Of a DNA stretch of 64,000 nt, positions 1-8,075 are shown piece after piece (position 1 is the stretch's first letter; the number at the start of each line of letters is the position of its first letter). This stretch comes from CAVUXJ01 sp963814975 (GTDB taxonomy: Bacteria > Acidobacteriota > Vicinamibacteria > Vicinamibacterales > CAVVIG01): positions 1 to 64,000 of the forward strand of contig CAWFFB010000005.1 of assembly GCA_963814975.1 (NCBI GenBank), given 5' to 3'. The notes below the pieces were generated by a model. That model had not been told where the DNA came from. It searched no databases and was given only the letters and a program-made list of their open reading frames with translations. The position numbers and the translations under genes were made by a program.

Positions 1-100
1 TTGGGAAGCCAGGACATTACCACTATGCTAAGCCCGCATCTCGGCCGGCCACGATCGGCGGGGCTGAACGCCCAGCCTCCGCGACGCTCCCCAAATTTTA

Positions 101-1456
101 TCACGCTCGAATCAGGGCGAGAACCTCGTCGCGTTTCTGATCCATCAGTTCAGGCGTCGTGGCTTCCAGATTCAGGCGCAGCAGCGGCTCGGTGTTCGAC
201 GGCCGCACGTTGAGGTGCCAGTCAGGGTAATCGACCGACAGGCCGTCCAACGTGTACTGGTGGCCGTCGGCATACCTGGCAGCGATCGTCTCGAGCTTGG
301 CGGGCACGGCGTCCATGCTCGGCAACTTGGTGTTGATCTCGCCCGAGATGAAATACCTGCGGCGCAGCGGCTCGAGCAGCTGGTGCAGGCTCAATCCCTT
401 CTTCGACATCAGCTCCAGGATGAGCAGCGCCGGAATAAAGCCGTTGTCGGCGAAGAAGTTGTCGCGGAAATAGTAGTGTCCGGTCACCTCGCCGCCGAAG
501 ACGGCGTTGGTTTCCCTCATCCGACGCTTGAAAAACGCATGGCCGACGCGGTTCATCAGCGCCGTGCCGCCGTAGCGCTCGACGACGTCCTTGACCGCGT
601 AGCTCGCGCGCAGGTCGTAGATGACCGTCGCCCCGGGCTCTTTCATGAGGAACGCCTCAGCGAGAAGCGCGGTGATGAAGTCCCCGGACACGAACTCACC
701 GGCGCCGTCGATGAAGAAACAGCGGTCGGCGTCCCCGTCCCATGCGATGCCGATGTCGGCGTGTTCGGCCACGACCCGATCGACGATGTCCTTCCGGTTC
801 GCCTCGATCAGGGGATTGGCTTCGTGGTTGGGGAAGGTGCCATCGATCTCGAAACACAATCTGGTCGTCTTGCAGGGCAGGCGGTCGAAGAGCGTCGGCG
901 CGACCAGCCCCCCCATGCCGCTGCCGGCGTCGAGCACGACGTTGAACGGCCTGATGATCGTCGGATCGATGAACGACATGACGTGCTCGATGTACGGCCC
1001 CAGCACGTTCTTTTGTGTGACCTGTCCTCGGCGCGCCGCTGGAGAGGGGAGCCGCCCGGCAGCGATCATGTCCCGGATCTCCATGAGGCCCTCGTCGCCG
1101 CTGAGCGGAAAGGCCTCCTGCCGCACCATCTTCGCGCCGTTGTACTGCTTCGGATTGTGTGAGGCGGTGATCTGGGCGCCGCCGTCCCGCTGATCCCGCG
1201 CAACGGCAAAGTACATCATGTCGGTCGGGATCATTCCGTAGTCCACGACATCGGCCCCCTGCAGCGTCGCTCCGTCAATGAAGGCGGCGGCGAGAGCGGG
1301 CGAGGAGAGCCGCATGTCGCGGCCAACCGCGATCTGAGCGGCCTTCAGGAACGCGACGAACGCCCGCCCGATCGCCCGCGCGGCCTGTTCGTCTATCTGA
1401 TCGGGATACGTGCCGCGGACGTCGTAAGCTTTGAAGATCTCTGGATTCACGATCAT
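101..1456 (-). CDS. manB: Phosphomannomutase/phosphoglucomutase
   Basis: This is a complete 451-residue alpha-D-phosphohexomutase, which interconverts hexose-6-phosphate and hexose-1-phosphate for nucleotide-sugar and surface polysaccharide synthesis. The active-site phosphoserine loop TASHNPKQYNGAK lies near residue 97. The metal-binding loop DGDADR is near residue 240, and the C-terminal phosphate-binding loop reads RPSNTEPLLR. The N-terminal KAYDVRG motif is typical of the ManB/AlgC branch. The gene lies downstream of, and on the same strand as, an NDP-sugar pyrophosphorylase 86 bases away, which fits a mannose-1-phosphate to GDP-mannose route. Mannose versus glucose specificity cannot be read from sequence alone. 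Confidence 0.92.
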   Translation of the reverse strand: MIVNPEIFKAYDVRGTYPDQIDEQAARAIGRAFVAFLKAAQIAVGRDMRLSSPALAAAFIDGATLQGADVVDYGMIPTDMMYFAVARDQRDGGAQITASHNPKQYNGAKMVRQEAFPLSGDEGLMEIRDMIAAGRLPSPAARRGQVTQKNVLGPYIEHVMSFIDPTIIRPFNVVLDAGSGMGGLVAPTLFDRLPCKTTRLCFEIDGTFPNHEANPLIEANRKDIVDRVVAEHADIGIAWDGDADRCFFIDGAGEFVSGDFITALLAEAFLMKEPGATVIYDLRASYAVKDVVERYGGTALMNRVGHAFFKRRMRETNAVFGGEVTGHYYFRDNFFADNGFIPALLILELMSKKGLSLHQLLEPLRRRYFISGEINTKLPSMDAVPAKLETIAARYADGHQYTLDGLSVDYPDWHLNVRPSNTEPLLRLNLEATTPELMDQKRDEVLALIRA

Positions 1457-1542
1457 GAAGCTTTGAGCTGTCTGCTCTCAGCCGGCTGTTCACGTCGGCC
1501 TTGCTTGAGGACCGACAGCTCACCGCTGGAGCGAGAGGTCCT

Positions 1543-2595
1543 TCAGAGTCTACTAAAATCCGTCGCCACCGACTTGTCGCCCAGCACGACGTCGTCGATC
1601 GTCGCGCTGCGCCCGACGTGGCAATGGCGACCGAGAATCGAGCGGCGGACGGCAGCGTCCTGGCACACGCGCGTGTCGGCCCAGATGATCGACCGATCGA
1701 GTACGGCGCGCTCCTCGATGTAGCACTGCCGGCCGACGACGGTGTACGGACCGATCGAGGCGCCGGTCTTCACCACTACGCCGGCGTCCACGAAGCAGGG
1801 GCCGTCGAGCGTCACGCCTTCTTCGATCCTCGCCTGCGGCGACACCCACGTCTGGCCGGCGGCATCCGCGAAGGGAGCGGTCCGGTAGCGGCCATCCATG
1901 ATGTCGCGATGCACCTGGATGTACTTGTCCGGCGTGCCGATATCGATCCAATAGCCGCGATTCACGTAGGCGACGAATGTCTCGCCACGCTCGATCAAGG
2001 AGGGGAAGAAGCTGCGCTCGATGGACCACGGCATGTCCTTCGGGATGCGATCGAAGGTGTCCGGTTCCAGCACGTAAATGCCCGCGTTGATGGTGTCGCA
2101 GGTAATCTCGTCCGGCGACGGCTTCTCCAGGAAGCGCTGGATGTTGCCCGCCGCATCCGTTTCGACGAGTCCGTATGCGCTCGGATTCTCGACCGGCGTC
2201 AGGACAATCGTCGCCTTCGCCTTCCGCTCCCGATGCAGGCGGATGACCGCCGCCAGATCGACTTCGGTGAGCACGTCGCCGTTGAAGACGATCACCGATT
2301 CGAGCAGCGATTCGCCGGCGTAGCGGACGGCGCCGGCGGTGCCGAGGGGCGCGGGCTCGACGACGTACCGGATGCTCAGGCCAGTCTCGCTGCCGTCGCC
2401 GAAGAGCTCCTCGATGCGTCGCGGCTGGTAGTTCAGGCTCAGCACGACCTCGTCTATTTCAGGGATCTGCTTGAGGAGATCCAGTTGGTAGTGGAGAAAG
2501 GGCCGCGCGAAGATCGGGACAATCGGTTTCGGGGTGTGGATGGTCAGCGGCCGAAGCCGCGTACCCTTTCCCCCTGCGAGCAGGATCGCCTTCAT
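1543..2595 (-). CDS. NDP-sugar pyrophosphorylase (mannose-1-phosphate guanylyltransferase-like)
   Basis: This 350-residue protein opens with the nucleotidyltransferase signature LAGGKGTRLRPLT and the KPIVPI motif. An NTP_transferase domain fills about residues 1-235. The C-terminal part (about 250-345) has hexapeptide-like repeats of a left-handed beta-helix. It should transfer a nucleotidyl group to a sugar-1-phosphate in the cytoplasm. With the phosphomutase just downstream it probably makes GDP-mannose or a similar donor. The base specificity (GTP, UTP or dTTP) is inferred only from context. The ATG is about 6 nt downstream of the predicted transcription start at the shared palindromic -10, and no clear Shine-Dalgarno sequence is visible. 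Confidence 0.9.
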   Translation of the reverse strand: MKAILLAGGKGTRLRPLTIHTPKPIVPIFARPFLHYQLDLLKQIPEIDEVVLSLNYQPRRIEELFGDGSETGLSIRYVVEPAPLGTAGAVRYAGESLLESVIVFNGDVLTEVDLAAVIRLHRERKAKATIVLTPVENPSAYGLVETDAAGNIQRFLEKPSPDEITCDTINAGIYVLEPDTFDRIPKDMPWSIERSFFPSLIERGETFVAYVNRGYWIDIGTPDKYIQVHRDIMDGRYRTAPFADAAGQTWVSPQARIEEGVTLDGPCFVDAGVVVKTGASIGPYTVVGRQCYIEERAVLDRSIIWADTRVCQDAAVRRSILGRHCHVGRSATIDDVVLGDKSVATDFSRL

Positions 2596-2607
2596 CGGGA
2601 ACCACCG

Positions 2608-2617
2608 ATGATATCAT
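2608..2617. promoter_or_regulatory. Palindromic -10 shared by two divergent genes
   Basis: The sequence ATGATATCAT is a perfect palindrome and contains TATCAT on both strands. It lies 13 bases from the minus-strand ATG at 2595 and 16 bases before the plus-strand ATG at 2633. If used as a -10 element in both directions it would give leaders of only about 6-9 nt. No convincing -35 is visible on either side. This is inference from spacing. Confidence 0.4.
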
Positions 2618-2632
2618 GTGCGGAATCTGCGC

Positions 2633-3241
2633 ATGAACCTCCCGAACTCGCTGACGGTCACGCGAATCTTTCTCGTGCCGCTGCTGGTCGTGGTGCTGCT
2701 GACGAAATTCGAAGGCCGCATGATCTTCGGTGTGCGGGAGGAGCTCGTCGGTGCGGCGATCTTCGCGCTCGCCTCGGTCACCGACTGGCTGGACGGGTAC
2801 CTCGCCCGCCGCCGCAAACAAGTGACCGCGTTCGGGCAGGAGCTCGACCCGCTCGCCGACAAGCTGCTGACATCCGCGGCGTTCCTGGCGCTCGTGCAGC
2901 TTGGGCTCGTGCCCGCGTGGATGGCGGCCATCATCATTGGCCGCGACCTCGCGGTCACCGCCCTCCGCAACCGCGCGTATTCTCGCGGCGTCCCCATGCC
3001 GGCGTCCCCGCTTGGCAAGATCAAGATGGTCGCCCAGGTGGTGGCGATCCTCGTGCTCATCCTCGGCGACGTGTATCTCCCGGGAATGTTCGTGGTGGGA
3101 CGGGTCGCTCTCTGGGTGGTGGTGATCGCGGCGCTGCTGTCTGGGTTCGAGTACTTCCGGCGCTTCAGCGGCGTCACCAGTGCGCGGGTCGCCGAACTTC
3201 CGATCGGGCACGATCAGCGGACCGAGCGCAAGGCGGGCTGA
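2633..3241 (+). CDS. pgsA: CDP-diacylglycerol--glycerol-3-phosphate 3-phosphatidyltransferase
   Basis: This integral membrane enzyme of about 202 residues makes phosphatidylglycerol phosphate from CDP-diacylglycerol and glycerol-3-phosphate. The CDP-alcohol phosphatidyltransferase signature is complete: DWLDGYLARR followed by GQELDPLADK, with the aspartates that bind metal. Four or five hydrophobic segments are visible. The N-terminus MNLPNSLTVTRI matches the family, so I prefer the ATG at 2633 over a GTG at 2618, which falls inside or next to the predicted -10. It is transcribed divergently from the sugar-nucleotide genes and converges with the secreted-protein gene ending at 3357. Confidence 0.93.
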   Translation: MNLPNSLTVTRIFLVPLLVVVLLTKFEGRMIFGVREELVGAAIFALASVTDWLDGYLARRRKQVTAFGQELDPLADKLLTSAAFLALVQLGLVPAWMAAIIIGRDLAVTALRNRAYSRGVPMPASPLGKIKMVAQVVAILVLILGDVYLPGMFVVGRVALWVVVIAALLSGFEYFRRFSGVTSARVAELPIGHDQRTERKAG

Positions 3242-3311
3242 CCGGCTCCCGTTTTCGACGAGCTCTCCGAACAACCCTGAGCCGAGTCGACAATCGCCAC
3301 AGTGCGGCGCG

Positions 3312-3336
3312 GTGCCCCTCGACGTCGGGGAGGCAC
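3312..3336. terminator. GC-rich hairpin between convergent genes
   Basis: An imperfect inverted repeat (GTGCC...GGCAC around CCCC...GGGG) lies between the convergent ends of pgsA and the gene ending at 3357. There is no clear T-run, so it is only a possible bidirectional terminator. Confidence 0.25.
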
Positions 3337-3356
3337 GCGCTCCGCGACACCAGATC

Positions 3357-4097
3357 CTATCGCCGCCGTGGAATCAGCAGGTCTCCACTGTAGATGGCGT
3401 CGCGGACCCGGGTGAGCCGCACGACTGAGGTCTCCGGATCGGCGAACACCACGATGGCCTCGCCGACGGCTGCCAGGGGCAGGCCGGCCACGTTCAGGTT
3501 CCGGTAGATGGCGAACCGGGTTCCCGGCGCCGCGCCGCGTGTCTCGCCGACGTCCGTCACCATGAAGTCGCCGACGGCACCAACGGTTCGCTCGTTGTCG
3601 CCGAACAGGAGCTGCCCGGATGCCGAGAAGTCGAGCTCGCCGTGTGTGTCGGTCCGATCGGCATCGAGCGGGATGTCGGGCACCACATACGGCTCCAGGT
3701 GATCGCCGGCGAGCAATCCGTCGCAGGCGAAGTCGACGAGCGCAATCGACGTCGTCTCATCCACGGCGACGACCCGAATCCAGCCGGTCGTGCTGACCGC
3801 GCGGGGACCGGTGCGGCTGCGGCTCGAAGCCGGCCGCCGCACGAAATACTGCTGGCCGAGCTCCATGCCCCGCGTCCGGCCTCCGTTGACGACAACGAGG
3901 TCGCCGGCCCCGAACAGCTGCCGGGCCACAGTGGCCTGGGCACCGATCAGACGCAGGACATCGGTCGAGGGAGCCGCACCGGTCACCGCGCGCGGAGCGC
4001 AGGCGGCGGCCATCCGGAGCGCGTTCTGAGCGCCGGCGACGGCAGCCGTCGAGGTCATCAACGCGAGCGCGACGGCGAAGCGGAGGATGTGTTTCAT
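3357..4097 (-). CDS. Secreted protein of unknown function downstream of bamD
   Basis: This 246-residue protein has a signal peptide (KHILRFAVALALMTSTAAVAGA) and no transmembrane segment after it. The body is beta-rich with repeated Gly-Asp turns such as AGDLVVVNGG, AGDHLEPYV and SGDLLIP. It resembles the exported proteins that often follow LysM or envelope-assembly genes in Acidobacteriota, but I recognise no named domain. The ATG at 4097 overlaps the bamD stop by 4 nt (ATGA), so the two are probably translationally coupled. An envelope or outer-membrane role is inferred from this coupling only. A longer upstream reading frame exists but lies inside bamD. Confidence 0.8.
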   Translation of the reverse strand: MKHILRFAVALALMTSTAAVAGAQNALRMAAACAPRAVTGAAPSTDVLRLIGAQATVARQLFGAGDLVVVNGGRTRGMELGQQYFVRRPASSRSRTGPRAVSTTGWIRVVAVDETTSIALVDFACDGLLAGDHLEPYVVPDIPLDADRTDTHGELDFSASGQLLFGDNERTVGAVGDFMVTDVGETRGAAPGTRFAIYRNLNVAGLPLAAVGEAIVVFADPETSVVRLTRVRDAIYSGDLLIPRRR

Positions 4098-4927
4098 GAT
4101 GAGGGTGTCCCATGTGCCTGCAATTTCAGCGTGGCGATGATCTTGCGCGCCTCGTCCAGATACTCGCTCTTCTCGAATTCCTCGACGAGCCTCTCGAGAT
4201 ACGGCAAGGCTTCGGCCTCCCGCTTCGCCTTGATCAGCGATTCGCCCAGATAGAAGTAGACCGCATCGCGGTGGGAGTACTCCGGGTCCTGTTTGAGCAG
4301 CGTCATCAGCCTGTCGATCGCACCGGGATACCACCGGATCCGCAGATAATGTCGCCCGACCTCGAACTCCCAGGCGCCGAGGTTGTCGCGGGCCTCCCGC
4401 AGCCTGGCCCTCACTTCAGGCATCAGGCTGCTGTCTGGATAACGCTCGATGAAGGCGTCGAACTCCCTGACGGCGCTCCGTGTTTCGGTCTGGTCGCGCT
4501 GCGGCGACCGCATTTGCCTGAAGTGCGCCATGCCCAGCTTGAACTGCGCGTAGTCGGCACGGGGATTGGTGGGATAGAAAGACAGGAACTCCTGGAATTC
4601 GTTGATCGCCAGCACGTACGATTCCGCCGTGCCCTCTCCGAGGTAGGTGTCACCGACCGCGAGCTTCGCGTCGGGACGGAGCGGGCTCTGTGTGTACGCT
4701 TCGGTGAGCTGCCGGAAATACTCGCGGGCGGTGAGCCAATGCTTCTCATTGAGCTCGCTGGTCCCTCGATCGAAGAGAAACTGATCCGGGCGGAGCGTGC
4801 CAGGGGGCACCGTGCCCCGGCCGCTGGAGGCGCACGCCACAGCCCCCGCCAGCGCCAGGCCGGCGGCCAGGAGACGACAAGACCTCGCGAAAACGTGCGG
4901 CGTGTTCACAATATTTCCGTCAGCCAT
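4094..4927 (-). CDS. bamD: Outer membrane assembly lipoprotein BamD
   Basis: This 277-residue lipoprotein has a lipobox ending at Cys32 (LAGAVAC) and TPR repeats across about residues 60-265. Motifs include FDRGTSELNEKHWLTAREYFRQL and the conserved FIERYPDSSLMPEVR region. BamD is the TPR lipoprotein of the beta-barrel assembly machine, on the periplasmic face of the outer membrane. The presence of the gene supports a diderm envelope. The ATG at 4927 gives a 22-base overlap with the epimerase gene; a GTG at 4909 is an alternative that leaves the signal peptide intact. Confidence 0.9.
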   Translation of the reverse strand: MADGNIVNTPHVFARSCRLLAAGLALAGAVACASSGRGTVPPGTLRPDQFLFDRGTSELNEKHWLTAREYFRQLTEAYTQSPLRPDAKLAVGDTYLGEGTAESYVLAINEFQEFLSFYPTNPRADYAQFKLGMAHFRQMRSPQRDQTETRSAVREFDAFIERYPDSSLMPEVRARLREARDNLGAWEFEVGRHYLRIRWYPGAIDRLMTLLKQDPEYSHRDAVYFYLGESLIKAKREAEALPYLERLVEEFEKSEYLDEARKIIATLKLQAHGTPSS

Positions 4928-5844
4928 TTGTGCTCGGCTGCGAGCCCTTCCTCGAGGCCGACCGCTGGCGCGAATCCCAAGTCCGCACGAGCCAATGACG
5001 TATCGGCGTACGTGTGCCGCATGTCGCCCTTCTGGGCGGGATCGGCGCGGAGGACCGGGCGGCGTCCGGAAACTCGACCAATCATGTCGAGCACCTGCTT
5101 AATCGACACTCGCGAACCGCCTCCAATATTGTACACGCGGCCGGGGACTCCCTTGGTGGCGGCGGCGATCGTGGCGCCAACGGCATCCGTGACGAATGTG
5201 AAGTCCCGCGTCTGCTCCCCGTCGCCGTACACGGTGATCGGCGTCCCGAGGATAGCCGCGCGAAGAAAGATGTGAAATCCCATGTCGGGGCGCTGCCTGG
5301 GCCCGTACACGGTGAAGTAGCGCAGCGACACTGTCGGCAGGCCGTGGGCGACGTGGTAGAGATAGCAGAGTTGTTCCGCCGCCAGCTTGCTGACGCCGTA
5401 TGGGGAAACGGGCTGAGGCAACGCGTCCTCGCGCATCGGCAGGACGACGTTATCCCCGTAGATGGATGAGCTCGACGCGTACACGACCCGCTTGATCGAG
5501 CGTCCAAGGCACGCCTCGAGCAGGATCTGCGTCGCCTCGATGTTGTTCGTCGAGTAGACGGAAAAATCGCTCCCCCAGCTCTTCCTGACACCCGCCTGGG
5601 CAGCCAGATGAAACACGTGAGAACGATCGGCCAGGAGACTCGGCAGATCAGCATCTTGAACGCGCGTCTCGACGAAGCGAAAACGCGGCTGGCGGCGCAG
5701 TTGCGCTAGATTGCGCTCCTTGATCTCCCGCGGGTAATACTCCGTGAAGGAATCGACCGCCGTGACATCGGCACCCTGGCTGAGGAGCTGCTCGGCCAGA
5801 GTCGAGCCGATGAAGCCGGCCACGCCCGTGATGAACGCCTTCAT
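4906..5844 (-). CDS. NAD-dependent epimerase/dehydratase (extended SDR)
   Basis: This 312-residue cytoplasmic enzyme has the Rossmann motif GVAGFIGS at the N-terminus. The SDR catalytic pair is Ser (SSSSIYGD) and YGVSK near residue 150. The extended C-terminal substrate domain contains VYGPRQRPDM and VYNIGGGSR. The pattern is closest to UDP-glucose/UDP-glucuronate 4-epimerases, acting on nucleotide-sugar precursors of surface polysaccharide. The exact substrate is not certain. It overlaps the thioesterase gene upstream by 4 nt and bamD downstream by 22 nt, so it sits inside the long minus-strand operon. Confidence 0.88.
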   Translation of the reverse strand: MKAFITGVAGFIGSTLAEQLLSQGADVTAVDSFTEYYPREIKERNLAQLRRQPRFRFVETRVQDADLPSLLADRSHVFHLAAQAGVRKSWGSDFSVYSTNNIEATQILLEACLGRSIKRVVYASSSSIYGDNVVLPMREDALPQPVSPYGVSKLAAEQLCYLYHVAHGLPTVSLRYFTVYGPRQRPDMGFHIFLRAAILGTPITVYGDGEQTRDFTFVTDAVGATIAAATKGVPGRVYNIGGGSRVSIKQVLDMIGRVSGRRPVLRADPAQKGDMRHTYADTSLARADLGFAPAVGLEEGLAAEHKWLTEIL

Positions 5845-6257
5845 TGATCAGCCACGCCGGCGAGGAGCTGGCTGATGCGTTCTGGCAGGCGACGGGGGCG
5901 GCCGGCGCCGTCGAGAGCGGCGTGTACGGTATGCCCCCCGGCGAGCACGGTGTCATCCGAGGGACGGACGACCTCGTAGTCGAACCTGACGCGGACCGCC
6001 GACAGCAGTCCCCCGCGCGTCCTGATCTCGAGCTCATCGTCATAACGGGCCGGCTGACGGTATTCGCAGTGTGCCTCGACGACTGGCAACGAAAACCCCT
6101 CGTGTTCCATCTCGCGGTAGCTCCAGCCGGCGTGGCGCAGCAAATCCGTGCGGCCCACTTCGAACCACACGAAATGGTTGGCGTAGTAGACAATGCCCAT
6201 CTGGTCGGTCTCGGCGTACCGTACTCGTAGCCGTGAGATGGAGCCGGCGGCGTTCAA
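5841..6257 (-). CDS. Acyl-CoA thioesterase, YbgC/FadM hotdog family
   Basis: This is a 138-residue single hotdog-fold protein. The family signature RYAETDQMGIVYYANHFVWFE contains the catalytic Asp of the 4-hydroxybenzoyl-CoA thioesterase type. It would hydrolyse short or medium acyl-CoA thioesters in the cytoplasm. It overlaps both neighbours by 4 nt (rpe upstream and the epimerase downstream), which indicates translational coupling. Family members are often near the Tol-Pal system, but no tol genes are present here. The substrate is unknown. Confidence 0.88.
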   Translation of the reverse strand: MNAAGSISRLRVRYAETDQMGIVYYANHFVWFEVGRTDLLRHAGWSYREMEHEGFSLPVVEAHCEYRQPARYDDELEIRTRGGLLSAVRVRFDYEVVRPSDDTVLAGGHTVHAALDGAGRPRRLPERISQLLAGVADQ

Positions 6258-6946
6258 ATGGCGCCCCTCGGGACCGTCGTCAGGCCGCTGGCGGCCGCCG
6301 CCTTGAGTTCGCGCGTGGCGCGTTCGGGATCCGCGGAATGGAAGATCGCCGATCCGGCCACGAGGATGCGCGCGCCGGCCTCAACGACGCGTGGGGCGGT
6401 TTCGGTGTCGATGCCGCCGTCGATTTCGATGGGCGCCGCCGCATTGCCGGCGCGATCGAGGGCCGCGCGCACCTCCCTTACTTTGAACTCGCTGCGTGGA
6501 ATGAACCTCTGGCCTCCGAAGCCAGGGTTCACCGACATGACGAGCACGAAGTCCACATCGCCGGCGATCTGGTCCAGGGCGCCGACCGGCGTCGCGGGAT
6601 TCAACACCACTCCCGCCCTGGCGCCGAGCGCCTTGATCGCGTGAACGGTACGATGCAGGTGCGGCAGTACCTCGACATGCACAGAGATCATCGAGGCGCC
6701 GGCCTCGGCAAAGGCCTCGATGTATCGATCGGGGTCGGTAATCATCAGGTGCACATCGAGCGGCACGGCCGCGATACCTTTCAACGAGCGCACGACCGGG
6801 ATCCCGATGGTGATATTGGGGACGAAATGGCCGTCCATCACGTCGACATGAATCAGGTCGGCGCCGCCGCGTTCGACGGCAGCAATCGCGTCGCCAAGGG
6901 AGGCGAAGTCGGCTGAGAGGATCGAAGGCGCAATCTGTACCCTCAC
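6254..6946 (-). CDS. rpe: Ribulose-phosphate 3-epimerase
   Basis: This 230-residue TIM-barrel enzyme interconverts D-ribulose-5-phosphate and D-xylulose-5-phosphate in the pentose phosphate pathway. Metal-binding and catalytic motifs are IAPSILSADF at the N-terminus, HVDVMDGHFVPN with its Asp and His, VMSVNPGFGGQRF, and IDGGID near the end. The start is a GTG at 6946 that overlaps the PASTA-gene stop as GTGA. A much longer upstream frame exists but only shadows the PASTA gene. The gene is tightly packed between the PASTA and thioesterase genes. Confidence 0.93.
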   Translation of the reverse strand: MRVQIAPSILSADFASLGDAIAAVERGGADLIHVDVMDGHFVPNITIGIPVVRSLKGIAAVPLDVHLMITDPDRYIEAFAEAGASMISVHVEVLPHLHRTVHAIKALGARAGVVLNPATPVGALDQIAGDVDFVLVMSVNPGFGGQRFIPRSEFKVREVRAALDRAGNAAAPIEIDGGIDTETAPRVVEAGARILVAGSAIFHSADPERATRELKAAAASGLTTVPRGAI

Positions 6947-7686
6947 TGACTCACCTCGACCGAGATTGGCTCGCCCGGCGAGATCTGAAAGCCGGCCTGC
7001 GGACTCTGGCGCAGGACCACTCCCGCCGCCACCCCCGGATACAGCCTCGATCCGACGATGGCGACGCGGAAACCGCGATCCCGGAGGATTTCCGCCGCAT
7101 GACCACCATCGACACCGATTAGATCGGGCATGACGTAGCTGGCGCCGCGCTCCGCGCGGTTCACAAGCAGGGACACCTCGGCACTGGGCAGCTTTGCCGG
7201 CGGATCCTGAGCGATGACGACATCGGACGCATAGGCCTCCGAACGGATCTCCGAGACGGACGCGAGGTCCAGGCCGTCCTGCGACAGGCGCATCTGCGCG
7301 GTGCGGTCGGTCTCCCCCGTCAGGAGCGGGACCGTGGCGGCACGCTGCCCGGCGCTGAGCCACACCCGAATGCTTCGCTGGCGCCGCGCCGTCGATCCCG
7401 TCGGAGGGTCCTGGGCCACCACCAGGCCCGTGGCCCGCTTCGGATCGGGCCGCCGGCTGTCGTCAACCCGAACCGTCAGGCCCCAGTCGGCAGCGATGGC
7501 CGTGGCCTCGTTGGCGGTGCGGTTGATGAGATCGGGCACCTGCACCTCCCGGGCGCGGATGGCGAGGCGCATCGAGGCCGCGGCGAACAACAGGAACGTA
7601 CCCACGAGGGCTCCGCCGAGCACGAAGAGCTTCCCCGCACCAAAGAGGCGAGGAAACACCCGAAACTTAGGCCTGTTTTTTCGCAC
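6943..7686 (-). CDS. PASTA-domain membrane-anchored protein
   Basis: This protein of about 247 residues has one transmembrane segment (about residues 18-40, LFVLGGALVGTFLLFAAA) followed by three PASTA repeats, for example VQVPDLINRTANEATAIA, TVPLLTGETDRTAQM and YVMPDLIGVDGGHAAEIL. PASTA domains bind peptidoglycan or muropeptides outside the membrane. There is no kinase domain and no penicillin-binding domain, so it is a stand-alone sensor or scaffold. I chose the GTG at 7686 because GAGGCGAAG just before it gives a good Shine-Dalgarno; a GTG at 7710 adds eight residues. The stop overlaps rpe by 4 nt. Confidence 0.85.
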   Translation of the reverse strand: MRKNRPKFRVFPRLFGAGKLFVLGGALVGTFLLFAAASMRLAIRAREVQVPDLINRTANEATAIAADWGLTVRVDDSRRPDPKRATGLVVAQDPPTGSTARRQRSIRVWLSAGQRAATVPLLTGETDRTAQMRLSQDGLDLASVSEIRSEAYASDVVIAQDPPAKLPSAEVSLLVNRAERGASYVMPDLIGVDGGHAAEILRDRGFRVAIVGSRLYPGVAAGVVLRQSPQAGFQISPGEPISVEVSQ

Positions 7687-7710
7687 CTTCGCCTCTTCCG
7701 GGAACCACAC

Positions 7711-8075
7711 GGGAACCGGACACGAGTTCGACCGCCCGCCGGGTGGCCTGCGAACTGGGTTCCGCGTCGATTTCGAGCATCACATCATGGCCGCTTCCAG
7801 TGGCCAATTGCCTGCACCGCTTTCAGTTCGGCGCCGCGCTGAAGCATCCGGGGGCACCGGTGCGCCGCGTCGTCCAGTTGGAAGGTTATCCCGCCCTTCG
7901 CCCGGCCGTACTCGATTCTAGCAGCCTGACACGCCGCCTGGAGCACCATGCGGACGCGCGGCGCCCGGCATCGGTCTGACGGACGCAGGGAAGGAGAGAC
8001 AGAAACCTTGGCGAAGCGGAGTTGGGATATGGCGCGGGCAAACTTGGCTTCAGCCTCTTGGCCTTGAGCTTTCAT
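7711..8075. other. Intergenic gap without a convincing gene
   Basis: About 365 bases lie between rsmB and the PASTA gene. A 96-codon minus-strand frame (7785-8075) is open but has no recognisable domain and a biased Arg/Ala composition. I see no repeat, hairpin with a T-run or RNA gene here. Confidence 0.5.

Noticed and set aside
1501..3393. Long plus-strand open frame of 630 codons over the NDP-sugar pyrophosphorylase and pgsA
   Set aside because: It is a high-GC antisense shadow: the minus-strand pyrophosphorylase and the pgsA frame both carry full family motifs, while this one has no domain and an Arg-rich composition.
7785..8075. Minus-strand 96-codon frame after rsmB
   Set aside because: No domain and no clear ribosome site; its composition is like that of other shadow frames.
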